This document shows, piece by piece, positions 43,945-52,328 of a stretch of 64,000 nt of DNA; the first letter of the stretch is position 1, and each line of letters opens with the position of its first letter. Origin of the DNA: Treponema sp. Lineage in GTDB: Bacteria > Spirochaetota > Spirochaetia > Treponematales > Treponemataceae. A model generated the notes under the pieces. It was not told the DNA's origin. It did not search any database and saw only the letters and a program-made list of their open reading frames with translations. The translations under genes were made by a program, and so were the position numbers. The stretch spans positions 1 to 64,000 of the forward strand of contig JALCCK010000004.1 of NCBI GenBank assembly GCA_022640795.1, given 5' to 3'.

Positions 43945-44805
43945 TTGAAGGTTCTCAAATCACTGATAACAGCGCTACTTATTTCCGTTTCTGCAGTAGT
44001 ACTGGCGGCTGCGGCCGGTTCCAGAGACAAAAAAAACAGTAACGATAAAATTACCGTCATCGTCCGTGAATCCGGATCGGGGACACGCAGCGCTTTTACG
44101 GAATTGTTCGCCGTGTCTGACGAAACTGTACCGAATTCCGCAAAAACGGAAACCGATACAGGAAAAGTTCTTGCTGCAGTCGCCGCAGACGAATCGGCTG
44201 TCGGCTATATTTCACTCGGTTCTCTGGACAAATCGGTACGGGCGGTTACCATAGACGGGGCCCCATCATCCGCAGCCACCGTAAAGAACGGTACCTACCG
44301 TATCTCCCGGCCGTTTTCTCTCATCGTCAAAACTACTGCCGAAAACAGTCTGACCGCAGACTTTATCAGATTCGTATTATCAGAAACGGGCCAGACGCTC
44401 ATCGCTCAAAACGGATACATCGCTGCAGTAAAAAATCCTGCGTACATCGCCACAGCCAAAAGCGGAAAGATTACGATAGACGGCTCTACTTCCGTTTTTC
44501 CGATCATGGAAAAACTTGCCGGTGCTTACCGGGAACTCAATTCTGATACGGACGTCAAAGTACTGCAAAGCGATTCATCACTCGGTATTCAGCGCGCAGT
44601 ACAGGGAACGGTCGATATAGGAACAGCAAGCAGAACCATAACAGACACAGAAAAAAGCACCGGTATTGAATGTACCGTATTCGCGCTCGACGGCATTGCC
44701 GTTATCGTCAATAAAAAGAATCCGGTACGGAATCTTTCATCCGAACAGGTACGAGCAATTTACACCGGCCGCATCACCGCCTGGAGTGAACTGATCGATA
44801 ACTGA
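43945..44805 (+). CDS. PstS-like phosphate-binding protein with permuted domain order
   Basis: A 286-residue secreted protein starting at TTG 43945, with GGAGG nine bases upstream. Residues 1-35 are a signal peptide and linker without lipobox Cys. The first half (about 36-170) is what normally forms the C-terminal part of PstS: ITVIVRESGSGTRSAFTEL, AVGYISLGSLDKSV, GTYRISRPFSLIVK and TGQTLIAQNGYI. The second half (about 174-286) is the normal N-terminal part: ITIDGSTSVFPIMEKLAGAY, GTVDIGTASR, ALDGIAVIVNKKNPV and IYTGRITAWSEL. The phosphate-contact loops (GSTSV, SGSGTRSA) are kept. No pstCAB or phoU gene is near. Confidence 0.88.
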   Translation: MKVLKSLITALLISVSAVVLAAAAGSRDKKNSNDKITVIVRESGSGTRSAFTELFAVSDETVPNSAKTETDTGKVLAAVAADESAVGYISLGSLDKSVRAVTIDGAPSSAATVKNGTYRISRPFSLIVKTTAENSLTADFIRFVLSETGQTLIAQNGYIAAVKNPAYIATAKSGKITIDGSTSVFPIMEKLAGAYRELNSDTDVKVLQSDSSLGIQRAVQGTVDIGTASRTITDTEKSTGIECTVFALDGIAVIVNKKNPVRNLSSEQVRAIYTGRITAWSELIDN

Positions 44806-44840
44806 AATGCCCCAAATGAAATGACCCGTCCGGTACATCT

Positions 44841-44856
44841 AAAACGGTACCGTTTT
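44841..44856. repeat. 16-bp perfect palindrome AAAACGGTACCGTTTT
   Basis: Lies between the convergent stops of the PstS-like gene and the cupin gene. It can fold as a 6-bp stem with a GTAC loop and a T4 end on both strands, so a weak bidirectional terminator is possible. Confidence 0.5.
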
Positions 44857-44883
44857 CAGAATAGAATCTTCGGGTAGAAATTT

Positions 44884-45579
44884 TTAGACCAACAGCAGGA
44901 TGATGGTAACCATACTCGTATTCCTATTCTGAATTGTCAGCGTTTCTGCCGTATCCCGCCACAGGAAATCACCGGCAGCAAGCGTTGTATCCTTTTCCTG
45001 TTCATGAACAACACTACTCGCCCCGCAGGAAACAATGCATACTGCTTTTCCTGCAGCCTGTACAGACACCGTCTGGTCGGCAGAAAGCACAATATGCCTC
45101 AGGACATTCTGATGAATACTAAAAACATTTGCAGCGCGCGTCCGTCTTCCGTTCCGCTGATGCCCGGCATCGCGGTCACCGTATAATTCGATTCCGATCA
45201 GATCCATCGGGCCGGTGTTCGTCTTATCCGATACAGCCGCGTGGATCACCGGATACGTCTGGCTCGGCATATAAAACAGAAATCCGGCCGGAAGTTTCAA
45301 CGCACCGGTTTTCAGTTTACCGGCAATCAGCCGGACCTTTTCAAAAATCGTAATCCATGCAGGCAGGACGGTCGGACAGCGCCGGCTTCCGGGGAACAGT
45401 GTTGTCCTGATTTTACCGCCTGAACAGACAATATATACAGTGTCCTGATCATGCCGGTGAACGGCAGTCCGAACTCCCGGCAGCAGTACGGCGCGGTATA
45501 AACGTATTTTGCTGTTCCGGAAGAGTTCCTTATGAAGCGGTTCCTGTTCTACCGGAACAAAAGCGGATGTTTCTTTCAT
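44884..45579 (-). CDS. Double-cupin-like protein, unknown function
   Basis: A 231-residue protein. ATG 45579 overlaps the stop of the upstream epimerase gene (ATGA), which implies coupling. The N-terminal part has RTAVHRHDQDTVYIVCSGGKIRT (about 38-60, abbreviated by position) and a C-terminal repeat ends in AAGDFLWRDTAETLTIQN (about 203-220), both consistent with cupin beta-barrels. The metal His set is incomplete in the second barrel. No known enzyme family is evident. Cotranscription with an NAD-dependent epimerase/reductase suggests a shared small-molecule pathway, but the substrate is unknown. Confidence 0.65.
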   Translation of the reverse strand: MKETSAFVPVEQEPLHKELFRNSKIRLYRAVLLPGVRTAVHRHDQDTVYIVCSGGKIRTTLFPGSRRCPTVLPAWITIFEKVRLIAGKLKTGALKLPAGFLFYMPSQTYPVIHAAVSDKTNTGPMDLIGIELYGDRDAGHQRNGRRTRAANVFSIHQNVLRHIVLSADQTVSVQAAGKAVCIVSCGASSVVHEQEKDTTLAAGDFLWRDTAETLTIQNRNTSMVTIILLLV

Positions 45580-46571
45580 AGTGCAGCTTCCGGTACAAGT
45601 CGCTCCTGCCGCAGCCATTCGTATGAATCGCGGATCATTTTTTCAACGGAAGCAGTCGAAAATCCCAGTTCACGGCGTGCTTTCGAATCATCACAGCGCA
45701 GATTTCCGGTAAGCCGCCGGTAACGCGGATAGGTAACCAGCGGTTCTTTTCCGTCAAAAAACGATTTTATTTTCAGAACCTGAACAGCAAGGAATAATAC
45801 CCATGACGGTATAATCCGTAACCGGATCGTACTTCCCGTTATACGCTTTATCTGCAAAAACATATCTTTAAAAGAGATTTCTTCACCGCCGATAAGATAA
45901 TTCTCACCGCGTCTGCCGACTTCTGCTGCACTGATGTGTGCACGTGCCACATCTTTCACATGTGCGAACGTTCCGACACCGCTCGTAATTCCCATCGATT
46001 TTTTTTCGAATGCACTTTTAATAAGCGTCGACCAGCCTTTCGCATCATAAGGTCCCATCATGTTGCAGGGATTCACCATAACCGCATCGAGCCCCTGTAC
46101 GAGCGCTTTCCGGACTTCCTGTTCCGCAAGATATTTTGTCAGATTATAATTCATTCCGCAGGTCTTTGCGTTTGAAACCGTATTTTCCCGCAGTCGCTCC
46201 CTGTGTGATCCATAAGCGGAACTGGACGACGTATACACAAGCCGTCCGACATTCTTTTCCAGAGCTGCCCTGCATACGTTTTCCGTTCCGGCGACGTTTA
46301 TCCTATACTGTCGTTTTGCATTCCGCGACCACATCGTCGTATCACCGGCAGTATGAAAAACGACGGTATCGCTACCTGCAGGCATTGCATCAAGCAACGA
46401 CTGATAATCCAGAATATTGCCCGCAACCGGCGTTATACCCGGGCTCTGCAGCAGGGATATGTCTTCCTCCGGCAGATGGAAGGCAGTAACCTGCCAGTTG
46501 TCCTTTAAAAGTTCCCTGATCAAATTCGTTCCCAAAAATCCGCATGACCCTGTTACAAATGCTTGTTTCAT
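45576..46571 (-). CDS. NAD-dependent epimerase/dehydratase (dihydroflavonol reductase-like)
   Basis: A 331-residue extended short-chain dehydrogenase. The cofactor loop is TGSCGFLGTNLIRELL (about 7-22; GxxGxxG), followed by GNILD, and the active site has SSSSAYG with Ser (about 118-124) and YNLTKYLAE with the catalytic YxxxK (about 148-156). GGEEISFKDM and the C-terminal REL-GFSTASVEKMIRDSYEW fit the 3-beta-HSD/dihydroflavonol-4-reductase group. RBS AGAGG. First gene of a two-gene operon with the cupin protein, preceded by a Crp/Fnr-type palindrome and a Crp/Fnr gene. Confidence 0.88.
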   Translation of the reverse strand: MKQAFVTGSCGFLGTNLIRELLKDNWQVTAFHLPEEDISLLQSPGITPVAGNILDYQSLLDAMPAGSDTVVFHTAGDTTMWSRNAKRQYRINVAGTENVCRAALEKNVGRLVYTSSSSAYGSHRERLRENTVSNAKTCGMNYNLTKYLAEQEVRKALVQGLDAVMVNPCNMMGPYDAKGWSTLIKSAFEKKSMGITSGVGTFAHVKDVARAHISAAEVGRRGENYLIGGEEISFKDMFLQIKRITGSTIRLRIIPSWVLFLAVQVLKIKSFFDGKEPLVTYPRYRRLTGNLRCDDSKARRELGFSTASVEKMIRDSYEWLRQERLVPEAAL

Positions 46572-46616
46572 GTTCCGTACCTCTGGCTGTAAGATAGTAC
46601 GGAATAAAATAAAAGT

Positions 46617-46634
46617 AATTAACCTATGTTAATT
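46617..46634. promoter_or_regulatory. Candidate Crp/Fnr-type site, AATTAAC-N4-GTTAATT
   Basis: Perfect 7-bp arms with a 4-base centre, the half-site spacing of the Crp/Fnr family (compare TTAAC-like PrfA and FNR boxes). It lies 46 bases upstream of the epimerase start and 51 bases below the end of the Crp/Fnr-like gene. Confidence 0.6.
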
Positions 46635-46684
46635 TCAAAAAAATATACTGTCCAATGCAGTGTACACTATCGGGAAAAGCTACA

Positions 46685-47269
46685 TTACTTCTGGCGGGAT
46701 CGGATTCTGCTGAGTGATACGGGAGAAATGCCGAGATATGATGCAATGTAGTATTGCGGAATCAGCTGCTCAATATCGGGATGTTTTTCGATGAACTGCC
46801 GGTATCGTTCCGCAGCATCGTCAAGCAGAAAGGAACGCTCACGATCCTCTTTTTCAATATATAACTGAATCATATAATTTTTGATGAGCAGATCCCAGCA
46901 GAGGTGTTGTGTTATCAGTTTTTCATAATCTGATGAAGGAATGAACAGAAGACTGCTGTCGGTCAATGCCTGAATGGAATACCAGACTTCTTTCTTTTCT
47001 ATCGAGCACGAATAGGTGAACAGAAACTGACCGGCGGTTCTGAATGCCATTGTTTTTTCGTTACCTGATAAATCAAGGCAGAAGACGCGGAACATTCCTT
47101 TTTCAATGAATGCGACATCACTTTGCGGTTCCCCCTGGCGAACAAAAAAGGAATTTTTAGTAAGGTTCCGGACCTGTATCATTTTTTCCAGTTTCATTTT
47201 TTCCGAAGCCGGGATAGTCGTATACTTTTCAAGCGTGTTAAAAAGAAAAGTCGTGTGACCGGTATCCAT
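46685..47269 (-). CDS. Crp/Fnr family transcriptional regulator
   Basis: A 194-residue protein with a cyclic-nucleotide-binding-type beta barrel (about 20-120: NSFFVRQGEPQSDVAFIEKG, LFTYSCSIEKKEVW) and a C-terminal helix-turn-helix (IPQYYIASYLGISPVSLSRIRS, about 170-191). The phosphate-binding cassette of true CRP is not evident, and there are no FNR-type Cys. It belongs to the small Crp-like group common in Bacteroidetes and spirochaetes. It lies upstream of the epimerase-cupin operon on the same strand, with a matching palindrome between, and diverges from a flavin reductase gene. Confidence 0.88.
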   Translation of the reverse strand: MDTGHTTFLFNTLEKYTTIPASEKMKLEKMIQVRNLTKNSFFVRQGEPQSDVAFIEKGMFRVFCLDLSGNEKTMAFRTAGQFLFTYSCSIEKKEVWYSIQALTDSSLLFIPSSDYEKLITQHLCWDLLIKNYMIQLYIEKEDRERSFLLDDAAERYRQFIEKHPDIEQLIPQYYIASYLGISPVSLSRIRSRQK

Positions 47270-47471
47270 ACGTTCTCACTTCCTCGATGGTAAACCGCTG
47301 TTTTAAAAAATTTGTGATTGCTTATCACCATATAGTACTATAAAAGATTCGAAAAACGTTGTATAGATGGCAGGCACATACCCGCACTGGCATCAACAGC
47401 CGGGTACAGACCATCTTGAAAAACATACCCGACTGGTATACAATTTAACAAAATCATTACGGAGGTACATC

Positions 47472-48044
47472 ATGAAAAAACCGCTTATCGGTGTCTTCAT
47501 CGGAAGTCTGCGGAAAGACTCTTACTGCAAAAAAATAGCGCGGGAACTAGAAAAACTTGCCGTTGACAAATTCGAATTTACTGAAATTTCAATGGAAAAA
47601 CTGGATATATATAATCAGGATTTTGACGATGAAAATCACGTTCCCGATGCCTGGACTCAATTCAGGAGTCAGGTAAAAAAACTCGACGGACTGTTATTCA
47701 TCACTCCCGAATATAATCGTTCTATTCCGGCGCTCCTCAAAAATGCACTGGATGTCGGTTCCCGTCCGTACGGTCAAAGTGTATGGGACGGTAAACCGGG
47801 AGCCGTTGTCAGCGTATCGCCGGGAGCACTCGGAGGATTCGGTGCAAACCAGCACCTGCGGCAGACCTTGGTCGTTCTGAACGTGCCGACGATGCAGCAG
47901 CCGGAAATTTATATCGGTAATGTGGCCGGACTGCTGAATGAAAAAGGAATTATCACAAACGAAAAAACGAAGGAATTCCTGACCTCGTTTACCGATGCCT
48001 TTTATAAATGGGTTTCTTTGTTTACCGGAGAAAAAAAGGTATAG
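47472..48044 (+). CDS. NADPH-dependent FMN reductase (chromate/azo reductase-like)
   Basis: A 190-residue flavodoxin-fold protein. ATG 47472 has GGAGG six bases upstream; the upstream in-frame codons are not conserved in style. Motifs are IGVFIGSLRKDSYCKKIA (FMN phosphate loop, about 6-23), FITPEYNRSIPALLKNALD (about 77-95) and the dimer-side GALGGFGANQHLRQTL (about 118-133). Relatives such as YieF/ChrR and NQR-type reductases reduce quinones, chromate or azo dyes with NAD(P)H. It precedes an MBL-fold gene by 4 bases and is probably cotranscribed with it. Confidence 0.9.
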   Translation: MKKPLIGVFIGSLRKDSYCKKIARELEKLAVDKFEFTEISMEKLDIYNQDFDDENHVPDAWTQFRSQVKKLDGLLFITPEYNRSIPALLKNALDVGSRPYGQSVWDGKPGAVVSVSPGALGGFGANQHLRQTLVVLNVPTMQQPEIYIGNVAGLLNEKGIITNEKTKEFLTSFTDAFYKWVSLFTGEKKV

Positions 48045-48048
48045 CGGA

Positions 48049-48960
48049 ATGCTGAAAACTTCCACGACAGCAGGACTTACCGGTACGGTTCTTATAGAGA
48101 ATTCCTCAGGTAGCGCCCGGCTGACCGCTCAGCACGGTTTTTCCTGTTATATTGAAACCGCCGGCAGAAAAATACTGCTTGACGCAGGACAGGATGATGC
48201 CTTTTCACGGAATGCCGCCGTGCTGGGCAAAAAATTGGACGCCGTTGATTTTGCCGTTGTTTCACATCCCCACTATGATCATGCGGGCGGAATACAGGCA
48301 TTCTGCGCATTGAATAAAACGGCTCCCGTGTATACCTTCTGGAACAAAAAAGACGAATATTTCAGTACAACGCATTCTGCTCCCGGGCAGACGGCCAGAC
48401 CGATAGGATTCCCGTTAAAAGAAAAAGAAAGGGACCGTATTGTATCACTCGGTAAACACGAAATCACGGAACTGGCAGCTAACGTATGGTTTTTACCGGC
48501 AACTGTTCATTCGCATCACACACCGTTTAAAGACAAAACGCTTTTTATCAAACGGGACGGACAACCGGGAATAAGCAGTGATACGTTCGACGACGAAGGC
48601 ATTCTCGTTATTGAAATTGAACGGAACGGTGCACCTGAACTGATCCTTTTCAATTCCTGTTCTCACAATGGTGTCGTCAATTCCATAGAAAGCGTCAAAA
48701 AAGCACTGCCGGAAAAAAATATTACAGCATATATTGGAGGATTCCATTTTCCCTGGGCTGACGGAGAACAGATCGCGGCAGAAGATATTGAAGCAATGAA
48801 TGAACTTGCGGCGTATGCTGTACAGGAAAAAATTATACTCTATTCAGGGCATTGTACCGGTCCGGCCGCACAGGAATATCTTGCGGGCAAACTCGGCGGA
48901 CAGTTCCACCGCCTGACAACCGGCAGCAGTTTTCAGTTTCCGGCTGCAGCCCGGCCGTAG
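48049..48960 (+). CDS. MBL-fold metallo-hydrolase
   Basis: A 303-residue metallo-beta-lactamase-fold protein. ATG 48049 is 4 bases after the flavin reductase stop. The metal site is VVSHPHYDHAGG (about 64-75), FNSCSHNGVVNS (about 201-212) and a late YSGHCTG (about 265-271), similar to the 13278 gene and to dihydropterin-type MBL proteins. Substrate unknown. A cotranscribed flavin reductase recalls rubredoxin:oxygen oxidoreductase-like redox pairs, but no flavodiiron His/Asp set is present. Its stop lies 2 bases from the convergent acetyltransferase stop. Confidence 0.85.
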   Translation: MLKTSTTAGLTGTVLIENSSGSARLTAQHGFSCYIETAGRKILLDAGQDDAFSRNAAVLGKKLDAVDFAVVSHPHYDHAGGIQAFCALNKTAPVYTFWNKKDEYFSTTHSAPGQTARPIGFPLKEKERDRIVSLGKHEITELAANVWFLPATVHSHHTPFKDKTLFIKRDGQPGISSDTFDDEGILVIEIERNGAPELILFNSCSHNGVVNSIESVKKALPEKNITAYIGGFHFPWADGEQIAAEDIEAMNELAAYAVQEKIILYSGHCTGPAAQEYLAGKLGGQFHRLTTGSSFQFPAAARP

Positions 48961-48962
48961 AA

Positions 48963-50186
48963 TCAGAAGTAGTCGGAAAAATACGGCTTATCAACCGGAA
49001 TAATCCGTTCCAAAATAGGGACCTGCCAGTATTCTACAGCAAGCCGGTTGTTCTCGTAGAGATATGAAGGGCGTTTATATCCCATAAACATTGCCATAAG
49101 TGTCTGAATATTCATCGTGAGCGGTGAAACGGCAGCTTTTTTCGGAACCTTTTTGAAAACCGTTTTCTTCTGTTTCCATGAAAGTAAAAAGGTACCCGTA
49201 TTCCATTCTGCAAGCGGATCGGTAACACAGAAATACAGTTCCATACCATCCGGTACATTCCGGAACGGATATTGAATCATGAACGGCTTTAAATCGACGA
49301 TCCGTCCCATAAAATACGGACGGATCGTCTCTGTGATTCTGCTGTCGGTTAAAAGAAATGAAAGCGGTTCGCCGGTATAGTTGGCACCCTTCACTTCTTC
49401 GACCATGGATTTATGTGCGCTGATATAGTTCCACAAACCGTCACGTGCCTCGCTGTTGAGATATATCATTTCCTTTATATAAAAAACTTTATTTTCTATA
49501 TTATAAACGATTGAACCGGTCGGCTGATGTTCCCCCGTATAGTAGACAGCAACTGTCACATCATCGTTGTCCCACCGCCAGTATTCGCTCCAGGCAAGTT
49601 CGTCGCGGATCAGTGCACCGTGATTCTGTGAAGCAAAATATTTGTAGATCTTTTTAAAATCATCACAGTCCCGATCCATCCGTTCAATCATTCCAGAAAC
49701 CGGCTCATGTTTCGGAAGCTGTCCGCTTTCAATAGTAAAGGTCATCTTGTCTGAAATTATTTCCCAACCCATTTTGCGGTAAAAAGGAATCGAGTACGGA
49801 TAAAGAAAAGAAACTATCTGCCTCTCGTGTTTCATATATTTGAGGCATTCCTTCATCAATGAATGTATAAGTCCCCGGCCGGTATATTCCGGATATGTTG
49901 CCACACCGGTTATACCACCCATTGCGATCGTAGTTCCGAAAAAATTTATTTTCATCGGATAAACACAGATCTGTGAAGCTAATTTTCCCTGGTAAAACCA
50001 TCCGATCGTATGAGTTTTCTGCAAAATAGGAATCTTTTCAAGTTTAACTTCATCTTCGGAAGTCCAGCCGCTTTCCTTAATTTCTGCTGAAGTAACCTGA
50101 AACGCATACCGCAACAACGCGTTAAATTCTTCAAGATCGTTGTCGTCGAGCTGTCTCATCAAAAAATTATCGTTTTTTTCCGTCAT
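48963..50186 (-). CDS. Eis-like GNAT N-acetyltransferase
   Basis: A 407-residue protein. The N-terminal GNAT domain (about 8-140) has MGGITGVATYPEYTGRGLIH (about 91-110), the acetyl-CoA loop, then FLYPYSIPFYRKMGWE (about 129-144). A second GNAT-like domain and a C-terminal sterol-carrier-like domain (about 300-407) follow, the order of the Eis family. Family members acetylate amines, including aminoglycosides in mycobacteria; a natural substrate here is unknown. Its ATG overlaps the stop of the upstream DNA glycosylase gene by 4 bases. Confidence 0.88.
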   Translation of the reverse strand: MTEKNDNFLMRQLDDNDLEEFNALLRYAFQVTSAEIKESGWTSEDEVKLEKIPILQKTHTIGWFYQGKLASQICVYPMKINFFGTTIAMGGITGVATYPEYTGRGLIHSLMKECLKYMKHERQIVSFLYPYSIPFYRKMGWEIISDKMTFTIESGQLPKHEPVSGMIERMDRDCDDFKKIYKYFASQNHGALIRDELAWSEYWRWDNDDVTVAVYYTGEHQPTGSIVYNIENKVFYIKEMIYLNSEARDGLWNYISAHKSMVEEVKGANYTGEPLSFLLTDSRITETIRPYFMGRIVDLKPFMIQYPFRNVPDGMELYFCVTDPLAEWNTGTFLLSWKQKKTVFKKVPKKAAVSPLTMNIQTLMAMFMGYKRPSYLYENNRLAVEYWQVPILERIIPVDKPYFSDYF

Positions 50187-50677
50187 TTCAGCAGTTCCTT
50201 TCTATATAATTCCAGCAGTTTTTCAAACGGCCAGCGTCCCTGATTTGCAGGGCTGGTCGATGGTAAATACGCAGCAGATCTGTCAGTCGCCGGCTGAACC
50301 AGTTTTTTATACAATTCCGCCGCTTTCTTTCCGGTCGTATAAATCCGGCGTATACCGGGAGCCTTTCGTAAGATTAGTCCGATATCGTTCGGTTCCGCAT
50401 CCCGTATGGAAGCATCAGAAGCCCCGTCTATACTGCAGACGGACAGTACATCCCATAATGCAATACCATGCACATGGCACACTTTCTTTTTATCCTCAAC
50501 GGATACAGGGTACGGTTCATCGAATACGGCTGAAAGAATCCTCCAGAAACGATTCTGCGGATGACCATAGTAAAATCCGTATGCCCGGGAAGCCGGCGAC
50601 GGCATTGTTCCGAGAATAAGAATACGTGAGCCAGCGTCGTAAACGGGCGGAAGCGTATGTCGTATGAGTTTCTGCAT
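50183..50677 (-). CDS. DNA-deoxyinosine glycosylase (UDG family 6, HDG type)
   Basis: A 164-residue member of the uracil-DNA glycosylase superfamily. It contains LILGTMPSPASRAYGFYYGHPQNRFW (about 20-45, abbreviated by position) as motif 1 with the family 6 Asn, GIALWDVLSVCSIDGASDASIR, EPNDIG, and LPSTSPANQGRWPFEKL (about 138-154) as motif 2. Family 6 enzymes excise hypoxanthine and some uracil from DNA. The ATG at 50677 is good, although the RBS is weak. It is translationally coupled to the acetyltransferase gene downstream. Confidence 0.92.
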   Translation of the reverse strand: MQKLIRHTLPPVYDAGSRILILGTMPSPASRAYGFYYGHPQNRFWRILSAVFDEPYPVSVEDKKKVCHVHGIALWDVLSVCSIDGASDASIRDAEPNDIGLILRKAPGIRRIYTTGKKAAELYKKLVQPATDRSAAYLPSTSPANQGRWPFEKLLELYRKELLK

Positions 50678-50860
50678 GAATACAGTATAGCATTTTTTAT
50701 CGGGAAAATACTAACAAAAAAACCATTACCGTGTACAGCTATACAGAGGTTGACTATAAAAAACATTTTTAGTATAGTGATTATATCGACAGTGAAGTAG
50801 CTGCAGCAAAGTAGGCTTTTTACAAGCAGAGAAAAGGATAGTGTTTCGAATTATGTATGG

Positions 50861-51074
50861 TATACTTTCTTTGTAAGTTCTAAGTACAACCGAAATCGGC
50901 AGTGAAAAACAAAATCCCATAACTATAGAACTGGGGCTTGCTACTGGTCCGCATCCGCGGGACAGGCCTGATTACTGCTGTTAGTGGTCAGAAGTCAACT
51001 TCCAAAGGAATTAAGCTTAGGCACTCTAACTCTATTGTCCGCAAAACGACAAAAGAGTTAGAGTGTTTTTTTTT
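50861..51074 (+). promoter_or_regulatory. Structured leader of the betaine transporter operon
   Basis: Within a 412-bp gene-free stretch (50678-51089). A TATACT box (50861-50866) is followed by about 200 bases that fold into successive hairpins: GGGCTT with AGGCCT (50934-50939, 50964-50969) enclosing GTCCGC with GCGGGAC; a 9-bp stem 50968-50976 with 50983-50991; and GAAG-TCAA-CTTC (50991-51002). It ends in the terminator below. GTTAGTG (50980-50986) resembles the terminator's 3' arm and could compete for its 5' arm. I cannot match it to a riboswitch class. Confidence 0.55.
51022..51074 (+). terminator. Intrinsic terminator ahead of proV
   Basis: CACTCTAACTCT (51022-51033) pairs perfectly with AGAGTTAGAGTG (51054-51065); the loop adds a TTGTC/GACAA stem. 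Nine T follow (51066-51074), and the proV RBS begins at once after them, so transcription must pass this point to express the operon. Confidence 0.92.
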
Positions 51075-51089
51075 AGGAGATAAAGATAT

Positions 51090-52313
51090 ATGACACAAAT
51101 CGAAGTCAAAAATCTGTACAAGGTATTCGGTATCAATGCACGGAATACCATACCGCTTATGAAAAAGGGTCTTTCAAAACAGGAAATCAAAAAAAAGACC
51201 GGCTGCACGGCAGCACTGAATAATGTAACGTTTTCCATAAACAAAGGAGAAACATTCGTCATCATGGGGTTGTCCGGCAGTGGAAAATCAACAATGATCA
51301 GATGTTTTAATCGGTTGATAAAACCAACGCACGGAGAAATTCTGGTGGACGGACAGAATGTTGTAACAATGGACAAAGAACAGCTGAGGGAACTCCGGAG
51401 AAATAAAATGTCCATGGTATTTCAGCAATTCGGGTTACTGCCGCACCGGACCGTTCTGCAGAATGTGGAATTCGGACTTGAGATTGGCGGACTCGAAAAA
51501 ACGGAACGTGAAGTGAAAGCCCGTAAAGCTATAGAAAGCGTCGGTCTTCACGGGTTTGAACAGAACAAACCTTCAGAACTTTCCGGTGGAATGCAGCAGC
51601 GGGTCGGTCTGGCTCGTGCACTCGCAAATGATCCGGAAATACTGCTTATGGATGAAGCCTTCAGTGCACTCGATCCGCTTATCCGCGTACAAATGCAGGA
51701 TGAATTGCTGGATTTGAATGCCCGGATGCACAAAACAATCGTATTTATCACACATGATCTCGATGAAGCACTCAAACTCGGCGATCGCATTGCAATACTC
51801 GGTGACGGAGGTATCATTCATCAAATAGGTACCCCCGAAAAAATCCTCTGCGATCCTGCTGACGATTATGTGAAAAGATTCGTCCAGAGTGTCGACCGTA
51901 AAGAAATTATTACCGTATCGTCAATTATGCGAAAGCATCCGTTCATAACAATTCCCGTTGAAGGTCCCGAAACGGCGCTCCGTCGAATGGAAAAACAGAA
52001 TCTTGACTATATATTCATTACCGGAAAAAATCGTGAACTCATCGGTGTCGTTACCGTTGAAGATGCTTCAATGCTTGCGCGCCGACACAAAGAGGAATTC
52101 AGTGAGGACGTCATAAAAGACAACTTCTATACCACGACACCCGATACAGCAATAAGTAATTTGTTAGGAACCGTTATGACAACAAAATATCCGATAGCCG
52201 TCATCGATGAAAATAAAACATTTAAAGGAGTCGTTGACCGTGCTGCTGTCATCGCAGAGGTTCAGGAAGGAATAAACGACGAAGATTCTCCAACACGGTT
52301 ACGCGAAATTTAA
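51090..52313 (+). CDS. proV: Glycine betaine/proline ABC transporter ATPase (ProV/OpuAA)
   Basis: A 407-residue ATPase. RBS AGGAG lies in the last bases of the leader. Walker A GLSGSGKST (about 61-69), Q-loop FQQFGLLPHRT, signature LSGGMQQRVGLARAL (about 163-177) and Walker B LLMDEAFSALD (about 185-195) are intact. Residues 275-400 form two CBS domains (IMRKHPFITI, YIFITGKNRELIGVVTVED, YPIAVIDENKTFKGVVD), which in OpuA sense ionic strength or c-di-AMP. The N-terminal NLYKVFG and KKGLSKQEI extension is typical of ProV. Confidence 0.95.
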   Translation: MTQIEVKNLYKVFGINARNTIPLMKKGLSKQEIKKKTGCTAALNNVTFSINKGETFVIMGLSGSGKSTMIRCFNRLIKPTHGEILVDGQNVVTMDKEQLRELRRNKMSMVFQQFGLLPHRTVLQNVEFGLEIGGLEKTEREVKARKAIESVGLHGFEQNKPSELSGGMQQRVGLARALANDPEILLMDEAFSALDPLIRVQMQDELLDLNARMHKTIVFITHDLDEALKLGDRIAILGDGGIIHQIGTPEKILCDPADDYVKRFVQSVDRKEIITVSSIMRKHPFITIPVEGPETALRRMEKQNLDYIFITGKNRELIGVVTVEDASMLARRHKEEFSEDVIKDNFYTTTPDTAISNLLGTVMTTKYPIAVIDENKTFKGVVDRAAVIAEVQEGINDEDSPTRLREI

Positions 52314-52328
52314 TAAGGGGGCTATTTT

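Noticed and set aside
50861-51074. Identification of the proV leader as a ydaO (c-di-AMP) or guanidine-I riboswitch
   Set aside because: A CTGGTCCG string faintly recalls guanidine-I, but the other conserved blocks of either class are absent.
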